Shown here: piece after piece, positions 33,253-40,790 of the stretch
Layout: each line of letters begins with the position of its first letter
Numbering within the stretch: position 1 is the stretch's first letter
From: Rhodococcus qingshengii
GTDB lineage: Bacteria > Actinomycetota > Actinomycetes > Mycobacteriales > Mycobacteriaceae
Length of the DNA: 40,790 bases
Reading direction: 5' to 3'
Assembly (NCBI RefSeq): GCF_021025955.1
Contig: NZ_JAJNCL010000023.1
Location: forward strand, 1-40,790
The notes under the pieces: generated by a model
What the model was told of the DNA's origin: nothing
Databases searched by the model: none
What the model saw: only the letters and a program-made list of their open reading frames with translations
Program-made: the position numbers and the translations under genes

Positions 33253-34469
33253 GTGACCCTCGCTGACGTGACGCATGATTCGGTTCTGAAGGCTATCGCG
33301 GAGCGCGATGAGCTCGGGCAGGAACAGTTCCTCGCCAAGCACGGTTTCGCCCCCGCTCGCCTCTACAAGATTCGACACGAAGAGCGAGAATTCGATTCGA
33401 AAGCGATCGTCGGCGTGGCTCACGGCTACGCGACCGGGCAGATTTTGGACGCAGCGCAGTTCTCCGGCGGCCAAGCTACGGTCGTGCGGATTCTTGAGGC
33501 ACTCGGATTCACATTCTCTTCCAACCCAGAATCGAATTCCGCTCCACGTCGGGCGTGGCTGGTGATGACGAAAACCGAATACCGGCGACTCGGTGGAGGA
33601 GAGAAGTACGACGACGACGCTGCTAGTCACTACAGCTGGGACAGTAACGTCGCCAACTCACGCCAAGTGTCACCCGGCGATGTCATCGTGCTCTGGGATC
33701 AAGTCGATCTCATCGGTGCATCCGTGATCGAACGAATCGACCACGGAGAGAAGAACAAACCCATCGGCCGCTGCCCAACATGCGCCAGCACCAACTATCT
33801 GGAGCGGAAAACACTTTTGCCGCGCTTTCGTTGCTATGACTGCGGAGAAGAATTCCCGACCCCGACCTTCACCGACTCGACTGTCAAAACGTTCCGCACG
33901 ACACACGATCAAGGCTGGGTCGACCTCGCCGGCGCACTCGATGCGAAGCAACTTCGAACCTTATGTGTGAAGTCATACTCGCAGAACAGTATTCGCGAAC
34001 TGCGATGGGATGAGTTCACGGCAGCGATCAAAGGAACGACGCCGGGAGAGCCGCTAACGATCGTCGAGGTGACAAGCACACAACTTGCCGGCGGTCACAC
34101 TACTCGCCCGGTGCGTGTTCGTCTCGGACAACCGGCATTCCGCGCCGACTGCTCCGCCGGTACGGCGCGAACTGCGCCTTCACCGGTCCCTCGCCGGAAG
34201 CGGCGCTCGAAGCGTGCCATCTCTACAGCTATGCCGAAATCGGCGTCCACGACAACGAGGGAGGGTTATTGCTGCGCCGCGACCTGCACCGACTGTTCGA
34301 CCATGGGCTCATCGCAGTGAATGAACTCGGGACGGTCGACGTGGCTGAAGAAATCCGTACGTACCCCCTCTACGATTCACTGCACGGGGTGCCCCTGACC
34401 ATTCCCATGACCAAGAAGCAGACGGTGTGGTTGCAGCGACACTGGCAGGAATGGCGAGCTTCTGCATAA
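33253..34469 (+). pseudogene. ScoMcrA-like type IV HNH endonuclease, frameshifted
   Basis: The first frame (33253 onward) encodes an N-terminal head domain (residues 1-88, VLKAIAERDELGQEQFLAKH). An SRA/EVE-like domain follows (WLVMTKTEYRRL, VSPGDVIVLWDQVDLIGASV) with a four-Cys zinc ribbon at 174, 177, 194 and 197. It goes off frame near 34140. The other frame continues LLRRYGANCAFTGPSPEAAL, EACHLYSYAE, GGLLLRRDLHRLFDHGLIAV, an HNH nuclease, to 34469. One missing base near 34141 accounts for the break. S. coelicolor ScoMcrA cuts 5-methylcytosine and phosphorothioate DNA. Here binding and nuclease modules are separated. Confidence 0.8.
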
Positions 34470-34649
34470 CCGGTGAGGGGATCTCCGTGAACAGGTCTAG
34501 GCAATAGGATCTGCTTAAACCGCATCGCAATCATGTCGATCGAGCGTGCCGCAGCTTCTCCACCGTCGAGTTCCTCGCGCGCTGAGGAGTTGGCACCGCA
34601 TGGCTGCTACGAGCGATGGCTACGACGTGCGCAAGAACAAGGTTTGGAG

Positions 34650-35819
34650 CTATTTTCTACCAGCGCTCCACTTCAAACCCCAGCGGTACGCCTTCGAGAC
34701 CTCGGATTGGGTTCCGTTGATGTAGCGCACTTCTCGCGTGACCGTCAGTTCGTTCTTCTCGTTCTTGAGCAGAGCGATGACGCAGGAACGTGCACGGTTG
34801 TTGTGAGAGCCCAATCGAACCTCCACTTCGGGACCGTGTGGCGGGTACAGGGTGACCACTCCGTCGGCTGACGACCAGTTCGGGGTTCCGTCGTAGATGT
34901 AGGCGAAGATCAGGATGCGCTTGAACTCGCTCAGGTGAGCGAGGTTGATGTGAGGGTTCTCTCCGCCGGCGGTGTTACCTGACCGATCATCACCGTCCAG
35001 CGCGATGTACGGCGGGTAGTTGAGGTTGCCGAATGACTTGCCTAGGGCCTGGATGACACCTTTGGATCCGTCCTTGAGTTGATAGAGGCAGGCGAGATCG
35101 AGGTCGACTGCACCGCCGCCACCGAATATGCCTCGACGGCCGCGGGTCCAGTTGAGATTGATCCGCATGGTCGCGCTCTGATCACCTTTGGCGAGGGACA
35201 CTGTGGGGCAGGCTTTTGTCAGGGTGATCTTGCTGAGCTGGACGCGCTGCTGCGGAACGGGTGGTGCGGCAGGCGTCGGAGAAACAATCGCAGACGAAGC
35301 GGGCTTGGTTTGACGGACGGGAGGAGAGTTCGGTGCATCGTCCACGGCGACACCGTGTTCGGTGGCAGGACCTTTGAGTCCGCTGTCCCATCCGGCCGAG
35401 ACGTTGCGGATCTTCCACTGATCACCTCTCCGATAGATTTCGGCCAGGATCGCGGCGCGTTCGGTAGTCAAGCCGAATGCTGGTGCCGCGACCTCGCCCA
35501 GTGTGGCGCTGAGGCCGCGAATGCCAGCAAGGGAGCCTGGTGCCGAGTCATCCATGCTCACTGCAAACCGCAGGGTGTCGATGCTCGGTGGGATTCTGGT
35601 GACATCGATGGTGACCGTGCTCGATCCGGTGAGTCGGACTGCCCCTTCGGGGGAAGCGGGTTGATTGAAGAAGACGAAATCGTTGTCGTTTCGTACTTTT
35701 CCTGTCGATGTCACTTGGAAGACCATGAGGTCGACCGTGCCGGGGGTGACGCCGGTGACGTTAACGGTGAGCTGCGGTGAGTTCAGTGGTGTGTTCTGGC
35801 CGCGAGTAAGTGAAGTCAT
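34650..35819 (-). CDS. TerA-like tellurium/stress-resistance protein (two TerD-type domains)
   Basis: This 389-residue protein starts at ATG 35819, with AGGAGAG 5 bases upstream; earlier in-frame starts lack one. Domain 1 (residues ~10-170) is a TerD-type beta sandwich (VTPGTVDLMVFQV, GKVRNDNDFVFFNQ, SAGWDSGLKG). A Pro-rich linker follows. Domain 2 carries the Ca-binding style acidic motifs DLDLACLYQLKDG and LDGDDRSGNTAGGENPHINL. Ter proteins confer resistance to tellurite, phages and colicins in some bacteria and bind calcium. Intact. A TerD-like relic lies upstream on the same strand, so this was probably a small ter cluster. Confidence 0.85.
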   Translation of the reverse strand: MTSLTRGQNTPLNSPQLTVNVTGVTPGTVDLMVFQVTSTGKVRNDNDFVFFNQPASPEGAVRLTGSSTVTIDVTRIPPSIDTLRFAVSMDDSAPGSLAGIRGLSATLGEVAAPAFGLTTERAAILAEIYRRGDQWKIRNVSAGWDSGLKGPATEHGVAVDDAPNSPPVRQTKPASSAIVSPTPAAPPVPQQRVQLSKITLTKACPTVSLAKGDQSATMRINLNWTRGRRGIFGGGGAVDLDLACLYQLKDGSKGVIQALGKSFGNLNYPPYIALDGDDRSGNTAGGENPHINLAHLSEFKRILIFAYIYDGTPNWSSADGVVTLYPPHGPEVEVRLGSHNNRARSCVIALLKNEKNELTVTREVRYINGTQSEVSKAYRWGLKWSAGRK

Positions 35820-35968
35820 ATTCTCTCCTGGAGCGGTCGTCGCGTGGTTTGGTCTGGGATAATGGTGTTTCGGGTGTGCGTGGGTGACTCGATGTTTCGC
35901 GCCAGCGGATGCCGAGTGGGGCTCGCCGAAGCTGGTAGCGGGGGATCTGGATTGTCTGCCGGGAACAG

Positions 35969-36597
35969 TCAGCCCGGCGCTACGTGCCACCGTTTGGGTT
36001 TGATCCATGTTGCTGCGCAGAAACTTTCGAGGCATTTGCCTTTGTCGGGGACGTCGATGATGCGGAACATCCATGGCCCGTCGAACTGGTAGCCGTCCTT
36101 GACTGCATTCTTGACGGCCATCCCGATATGGAAGATCAGCTCCTTCAGTTCACACGGGCCGCTGCCGACGCCCCTCTCCACTCGGGCCAGTCCAGATCGG
36201 GACGATGCCCGTACTGAGTCTTCATTCCAAGTTCCTCGAACACCATCCGGATTCCGTGGGGCGGGCGGGTGTGACCGGGCCGGACTGTGAAGGTCATACG
36301 GCGGGCGGTGTATTCGTTGATTTCGTCGGCGGGGTCGAATCCGAGTTCCCACCAGGTGTTTTCAGCTTCGATTCCGGTGTTGGTCAACGCGACGTGGAAC
36401 ATTTGCTCGAGGTCAAGATGAAGTATCTCGAAACCCTCGGGAACGTTGTAGCGCGATTTCGCGCCGCCACGGTTGACGATGAACTCTTTCTTTACCGGGT
36501 ACACGGTGAGCACAGAGGAGACGGGAGAACTGAAGAAGATCAGGTCCTCGTCGGAGCGAACCTTCTCGTTCATTCCGAGTTTAAAAACCAAAAGGCG
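35969..36597 (-). pseudogene. TerD-domain relic, cut at the 5' end by an IS3 element and frameshifted
   Basis: Beginning at the IS edge, the minus strand reads LVFKLGMNEKVRSDEDLIFF, directly comparable to the segment LMVFQVTSTGKVRNDNDFVF of the neighbouring TerA-like protein. The first ~20-25 codons expected for a TerD domain are missing. The frame runs to a stop at 36145 after DLDWPEWRG. Another frame continues ELKELIFHIGMAVKNAVKDG and PWMFRIIDVPDKGKCLESF to 35969. The gene is thus broken both by the IS insertion and by an indel. I found no convincing missing 5' end beyond the IS. Confidence 0.7.
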
Positions 36598-36649
36598 CTA
36601 TGTGTCAAGTCAAGTGAGACAGTCACGATCAGTTGATCTGCGATTCGGC

Positions 36650-37700
36650 AACGGGTTCGTTGATGAAGAAAACGGTCGGCATTTCGGGCGGGCAGGGCCG
36701 ACGTGAAAACCGAGCCGGGTTCGCGACGTGCCTCGTTCAGGGTGATCTGGCGGGCCTCGTCGACCGCATCGGCAGTCCCGAAATGCACCGACGCCGGAGT
36801 ATGCCAGGCAATTCCCGAATGACGGTGAATGTGGTTGTACTCGTTGAAGAACCCCTCCGAGAAAACCCGTGCATCCTCAAGCGATGCACACGATTTCGGA
36901 AAATCATGCAAATATTTCAATGTCTTGAATTGAGCCTCGGAAAACGGATTATCATTCGACATCCTCGGCCGTGAATGCGACCGGACGATGCCGAGGTTTG
37001 TAAGCAGTTCCGATACCAATCCGGAGGTCATCGAGGTGCCACGGTCGGCGTGGACGGTGTGCGGGGCGATGCCGTTTCGCTCGATTGCTTCCGCAATGAA
37101 TTCAGCTGCCAGCTCAGCACTTTCGTACGCAGCAACGATCCACAACGGGTTGTAGCGCGAGTAGATGTCGATGAGCACGTACAGGTGAAACCACACGCCC
37201 TTGGTGGGCCCGCGGAGCTTGGTGATGTCCCAGGTCCAGACCTGTGAAGGTCCGTCTGCGAGGAGTTCGGGGATCACCTTCGTGGATGTGTCGCTGTCCG
37301 TCGGCGTTCGCGGTTCTGCCCGGCCGAAGCAGCGATCCGGTGCATGCTCGACACCGAACACCAGTAGTTTCCCTCGTCGAGTTCCCGTCGCCATATCTGA
37401 CATATGGCGAGGTCAGCGTTCTTGTCGCTGTTGATGACGGTCAGCACTTGGGCTCGTTCGGATGCGGTGAGTGCTTGGCCGTTGTCCGGGACTGTCTTTG
37501 GTTTCTTGGGTCCCAGAATGGGTGGTTGCTGGTGTCGGAGTGGGTGGCGCGGGATCGTCCGATCAGGATGCAGGATCTGCGGGTGGGGATTTCGGCGGCT
37601 CGCAGGTCGGTGAAGGTGCTGTTCAGTGCGTATTCGGTAAGGGCGGTGTGTCCGTGCTCTAGGAGATGGATTCCAAGAGCACGTGAAGTTTTCCCATGAT
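36650..37700 (-). pseudogene. IS3-family OrfB transposase (DDE), multiple frameshifts
   Basis: The integrase core is intact in one frame: first Asp in VWTWDITKLRGPTKG, second in HADRGTSMTS, Glu in NPFSEAQFKTLKYLHD. The upstream part lies in other frames: TDLRAAEIPTRRS with ILIGRSRATH, then NGQALTASERAQVLTVINSD and MHRIAASAGQNRERRRTATH. The expected C-terminus, PTVFFINEPVAESQIN then stop, is also in a different frame near 36680. These three or more shifts exceed the single programmed orfA-orfB shift normal for IS3, so it is a pseudogene. Confidence 0.8.
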
Positions 37701-38055
37701 CTCAAGCGCGGCCTCCGTCCGCGTCAATTGCTTTGCCAGACGGGCGTTCTCGCGTGTCAGACGGGCCATTTCCTTGCGGGTAGCGATGTCGTTGTCGGGA
37801 CTGGATGCTGACTTCGGTTGTGACTTTCCGGCCGCTGCGGTTCTAGCTTGCGTCCATTCTCGGAGTTGGGATTGGTACAAACCTTCGCGGCGTAGGACTG
37901 CAGATTTTTCGCCGTGGGGCGTTGTTGTATTCGTCGAGGGTGTTGTTGCGGTATTCGGTGGTGAATGTTCGGCGGGTCGGTTTCGGTGCGGGATCTGCCG
38001 GCGAATCGGGGGTTGTCGTGGGGTTCGGGCTGGTCATCGGGGGTGCTCGTTTCAT
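37659..38055 (-). pseudogene. IS3-family OrfA remnant
   Basis: The N-terminal piece (TRRTFTTEYRNNTLDEYNNA, from 38055) and the C-terminal piece (LYQSQLREWTQART, then the leucine-zipper segment MARLTRENARLAKQLTRTEA, ending at 37659) are in different frames. The join is around 37890. Together they make a typical IS3 OrfA: DNA-binding helix-turn-helix followed by a zipper. Confidence 0.7.
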
Positions 38056-38107
38056 GCCCTCAGTGAGTGATCTCGGTTGCCTCCGAGTGTCTCACTAAAT
38101 CCTGACA

Positions 38108-38360
38108 GCGAGGGCGCTGGCAGATATAGGTCAATCAATACGAACCCGCAGCCGTCAGTTCTTAGGATCATCCAATTCGTAGGCAGTCCCGACCCTTTCA
38201 TCCGGTGGAAGTGATATCGCTGCTTCGCGCCGTCAGTTCCTGCGTATCGAGTTCGATGCCGGCGTTGCTAAGTGAAGGCATTTCTACCCTGAAGTGGGGG
38301 CAGTTTCACCGGCGCCGGGTCGCATGCTCGGACCATTCGCTCATCCACTAGTGTCGAACT
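38108..38360. other. Gene-free stretch between IS3 and membrane-protein gene
   Basis: 253 bases with no convincing frame. It should contain the missing 5' part of the TerD relic if the IS inserted cleanly, but no TerD-like sequence is recognisable, so flanking DNA was probably lost or replaced. Confidence 0.35.
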
Positions 38361-39305
38361 ATGTTGAGGCGGCGTGAGAAATCGGATGATAGCAGGGGCG
38401 GCAATGAAGGTTCCATGGTCAGGCTGAATGATCAGGATAGCTATAGGGAATCGAAATCTTGGTTGATTTCGCGTCAAGGTGTAAAAGCTCGTCAAGAGTT
38501 TATAACACTCGGAATGATATCGATAATCCTTCTCTATGCTGGGGTTGGTTTTATAGCTTTGACGGTGTCTACGTATAATTCAAATTCTGCAATATCCTAT
38601 TACCTTGGAATATCTGAACCTTTCGGGCTAACGATCGGTGTTCTTGTCTTTTTGGTAGGATTTTTTATAATGTTTTGGGCGGTGGCAAGACGGAATAACG
38701 CCCGTGCAGGTTTTTACGAAGAGGCGGAGTCCCGAGCTCTAGGGGCGGCTGACAGGGCAGTTGATGATATTAAGGGGCCGGATGACCTGATAGGCCTCAT
38801 GCGTGCGAACAGGAAGCAGATGGAGGCCTACGATGCTCTGGCGAGATCACAAGCAGCCAGTGCGCATTTTGCGAGCATGGTCGCAGGAGGGATCGGCCTC
38901 CTTACGATCACTTCGGGAATACTCGTAATTGTCTTCGCTGGAGATAGTTCCACAAAATATGCGGCTGCGCTAATAGCGGCTGCAGGTGCCGCCACGAGCG
39001 GATACGTTGCGAAGACTTTCATTTACGTGCAGGATGGAACAATGCAGCAAATGCGCTTCTACTTTCAGCAGCCGTTAGTTCAGAGCTATCTTCTATCAGC
39101 CGAACGACTGATCGCACAGCTTCCCGAGAAGCAAAGAGGGAAACAGCTTGAGCACGTGATAAGTGCGATGGTTGCACAAGCGCACGGGAATAGTATTGGA
39201 CATTCTCCTGCCATTGACCTCCTACCGGTGTCTGCGAGCGATGGTGAATCTCCGACACGCGTGCAGAAGGAGAGGTCCAGGACTTGGAGGAGATCACGTT
39301 CATGA
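38361..39305 (+). CDS. Four-helix membrane protein resembling TRADD-N-associated membrane proteins
   Basis: This 314-residue protein starts at ATG 38361 (ATG 38415 is an alternative). It has two helix pairs: about 48-69 and 88-109, then 170-192 and 198-218. Between them lies a soluble segment (AESRALGAADRAVDDIKGPD, LMRANRKQMEAYDALARSQA). The second pair with FIYVQDGTMQQMRFYFQQPL is reminiscent of membrane domains linked to bacterial TRADD-N death-like domains, though I cannot confirm the family. The DNA is visibly AT-richer than the core: I count 49 G+C in the 120 bases 38521-38640, against 40 in 60 at 8881-8940 in pyrG. That suggests recent transfer. It neighbours Shedu. Confidence 0.7.
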   Translation: MLRRREKSDDSRGGNEGSMVRLNDQDSYRESKSWLISRQGVKARQEFITLGMISIILLYAGVGFIALTVSTYNSNSAISYYLGISEPFGLTIGVLVFLVGFFIMFWAVARRNNARAGFYEEAESRALGAADRAVDDIKGPDDLIGLMRANRKQMEAYDALARSQAASAHFASMVAGGIGLLTITSGILVIVFAGDSSTKYAAALIAAAGAATSGYVAKTFIYVQDGTMQQMRFYFQQPLVQSYLLSAERLIAQLPEKQRGKQLEHVISAMVAQAHGNSIGHSPAIDLLPVSASDGESPTRVQKERSRTWRRSRS

Positions 39306-39792
39306 GCGTAATGTTCGGTGTGACTCTCTGATTAAGCGGCCAAGCAAGTCCAGCCAGCGTCACCGCGCTATCCCAACATTGAAAGGCGGTGTGTACTGGG
39401 GCGAATATAAGCGTTCAAGTACGTGACGTAGCGGCTCAGTATATCTCTTCTGCTAAGGATGTTGTCGCCCGCGGGATACGTGAGTGAACTTGTCCGAGTC
39501 GGACGCCGGCCCGGCCACGGGGCACGGCACCCGCGGTTAGCGCCCAACGGTTCTATTCCTGTGGCTGCTTTGGGTTTCCTAGTTGGACTGCGACGCGTTG
39601 CATCGCAAACTATTTGAAGTGAATTTCCTGGTTCAAGGTTTGCGTCATGGCGTACTCCGATAAGGGTAGACAGGCCGCGCCTTTGGTTGGACGTTCCTCG
39701 AATACGATTACTATGGTTCTGCCGCGACGAGTGTCTGATTTTGTGAAGTGTGGCATGGTTGAGCCGTCAATGAAATAGTAGCTAATTCGACG
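39306..39792. other. Gene-free stretch, 487 bp
   Basis: Lies between two convergent genes. I see no coding frame with good composition, no IS end, no tRNA-like fold and no clear terminator. Confidence 0.4.
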
Positions 39793-40722
39793 TTACTCGT
39801 ATCCCATCTCCCGTATCGGGTTATTTCGGTTGCGTTGCGTCTTGATTTCAATCTGCTGCCAATACTTCCAACGTTCGGCAAGATAACTCTTTCTTTCGTC
39901 GGTCATCAGTACGGACCTCGCTAGTGCTTCTGACGGGTCCCCGAGAAGTGCAGCGCCTTCGCCAGTATCAGTGCCTGTGCTGTAGGCGGGAGAGTACGCG
40001 AACGGACGCGGCCCTTGGGCGGTCATACTGATAGTCATCGAGTTTCCGTGATCAAACCGAGGCCGGAGTGAGTCGAATGTAATGAATGACTCGGCATCGC
40101 GCCGCTGGGTATCACGTTTGTGGCGAAGCGTATTTGGATCCTTGTGCCCGCCGCCATACTCAAACTCGGACTGTCGTCCATAGATCAGCAGGAATTGTGG
40201 CTCTATCGGTCGGTCCTCGTACCGATCGAAGAACAGGTACTTGCGGCGGAACAGCGCGCGATTTTCGTCGATTGCGAACCACGACCGCCAATCGTTCAAT
40301 TGATCGTGTGCGTCCCGAAACTCGGCTGTAGGCCGACCATTCTCCTTAAACCATCGCTTGGAAGGTTTCTCGATCTCTATCAATACTGGCGTGATTAGGC
40401 CAGACGACCGCGTGACCCACATGAAATCGGGCTCGAACTGGCGCCCGGCACCAGTGAGCTCGGGTTCACGGAAGACTGCAGACATCTCTGACCCATGGTG
40501 ACCACCAGGACCAACGTCTCCGCTACCGCCGGGAATCATTGCGGGGTGCAACTCGAGGAAGGACTGAACTGCTTTCTCTTCAGGTTCTGAGCTAAGCAAT
40601 CGGTCCCAGTCGGACATTACCCGGTTGGTATAGGTTGTCCAGTCGATCGACCGCGGTCGCTCTGGATTCCGGTCAGGTTCCAGGGTAGAGCGAGTCGGAG
40701 TCTTGTTGTCGGTCGTGGCCAC
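39793..40722 (-). CDS. Shedu (SduA-like, DUF4263) anti-phage nuclease
   Basis: This 309-residue protein starts at ATG 40722. After a disordered N-terminus, helix EEKAVQSFLELHPAMIPG matches the usual Shedu lead-in. The PD-(D/E)XK core is FEPDFMWV (D99) with VLIEIEKPSKRWF (E116, E118, K119) and NGRPTAEFRDAHDQLNDWRS, a signature stretch of DUF4263. Later YLFFDRYEDRPIEPQFLLIY completes the fold. Shedu is a single-gene defence system whose nuclease acts as an oligomer. The protein is intact with all motif residues, so it may be functional. Its partner-free position fits a single-gene system. Confidence 0.85.
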   Translation of the reverse strand: MATTDNKTPTRSTLEPDRNPERPRSIDWTTYTNRVMSDWDRLLSSEPEEKAVQSFLELHPAMIPGGSGDVGPGGHHGSEMSAVFREPELTGAGRQFEPDFMWVTRSSGLITPVLIEIEKPSKRWFKENGRPTAEFRDAHDQLNDWRSWFAIDENRALFRRKYLFFDRYEDRPIEPQFLLIYGRQSEFEYGGGHKDPNTLRHKRDTQRRDAESFITFDSLRPRFDHGNSMTISMTAQGPRPFAYSPAYSTGTDTGEGAALLGDPSEALARSVLMTDERKSYLAERWKYWQQIEIKTQRNRNNPIREMGYE

Positions 40723-40790
40723 ACCTAAGACTAGTTGTTGTGGGTATGGACGTTGCTGACGCGGGACTGAAGTAGACGGGCTGGTCCTCA
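40723..40790. other. Window end, upstream of Shedu gene
   Basis: The last 68 bases hold the presumed Shedu promoter region. No other feature is recognisable. Confidence 0.3.

Larger units (their letters stand above)
36603..38107 (-). mobile_element. IS3-family insertion sequence, defective
   Basis: The ends form imperfect inverted repeats: TGTCAAGTCAAGTGAGACAG at 36603 and, reverse-complemented from 38107, TGTCAGGATTTAGTGAGACA. The shared core is AGTGAGACA. The 1505-bp body contains orfA and orfB of an IS3-type transposase on the minus strand. No exact target duplication touches the ends. GGCGCT occurs 3 bases outside the left end and 5 bases outside the right, which may be chance. Several frameshifts make it non-autonomous. 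Confidence 0.82.

Noticed and set aside
32984..33256. 90-codon plus-strand frame before the ScoMcrA-like gene
   Set aside because: No ribosome-binding site, Arg-rich composition, and it overlaps the presumed promoter.

Overview
The window is high-GC actinobacterial chromosome, most likely Rhodococcus or a close mycolate-containing relative. The first 18 kb keep the gene order known from Mycobacterium tuberculosis Rv1691-Rv1713: TPR protein, HAD phosphatase, tlyA, nadK, recN, steA, steB/mctB, pyrG, Nudix hydrolase, xerD, parA-like, scpA, scpB, rluB, cmk, der. GTG starts and 4-base stop/start overlaps are common. Species assignment is inference, because no marker gene is complete here.

Layout: 1-54 is the 3' end of a 5S rRNA, followed by the rRNA operon terminator. 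From 121 to 17968 runs a nearly gap-free, co-directional core block covering rRNA modification, NAD(P) synthesis, DNA repair, septation, CTP synthesis, chromosome segregation (XerD, ParA-like, ScpA/ScpB) and ribosome maturation (RluB, Der). A tRNA-Pro(GGG) with its own promoter and terminator (18011-18196) closes it.

Beyond the tRNA the character changes abruptly. From 18.6 to 24.0 kb lie a decayed IS110-family transposase and a plasmid- or ICE-like module: a ParA/MinD-like ATPase with a frameshifted P-loop, a secreted glycine-rich protein, a single-pass membrane protein, a broken N-formylglutamate amidohydrolase and a GNAT-like protein. From 24.3 to 34.5 kb is a nuclease- and restriction-rich island: an HNH nuclease, a frameshifted tandem MazG protein, an EVE-DUF3883 nuclease, a 5'-truncated mcrB with an mcrC broken twice, an intact GHKL ATPase fused to a HELAH metallopeptidase, a small membrane protein, and a frameshifted ScoMcrA-like HNH enzyme. 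From 34.6 to 38.1 kb are a TerA-like gene, a TerD-like relic and a multiply frameshifted IS3-family element that abuts the relic. The last 2.7 kb hold an AT-richer membrane protein resembling TRADD-N-associated membrane proteins and a Shedu (SduA-like) nuclease.

Reading: the core block encodes housekeeping functions, while the region after tRNA-Pro is an integration hotspot in which defence genes have arrived repeatedly and mostly decayed. At least six cellular genes plus both transposases carry frame lesions there, whereas I see none in the core. The intact defence candidates are the GHKL-metallopeptidase, the EVE-DUF3883 nuclease, the HNH nuclease, Shedu and perhaps the TRADD-N-like protein. 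The GHKL-metallopeptidase is the best candidate for a poorly described system.
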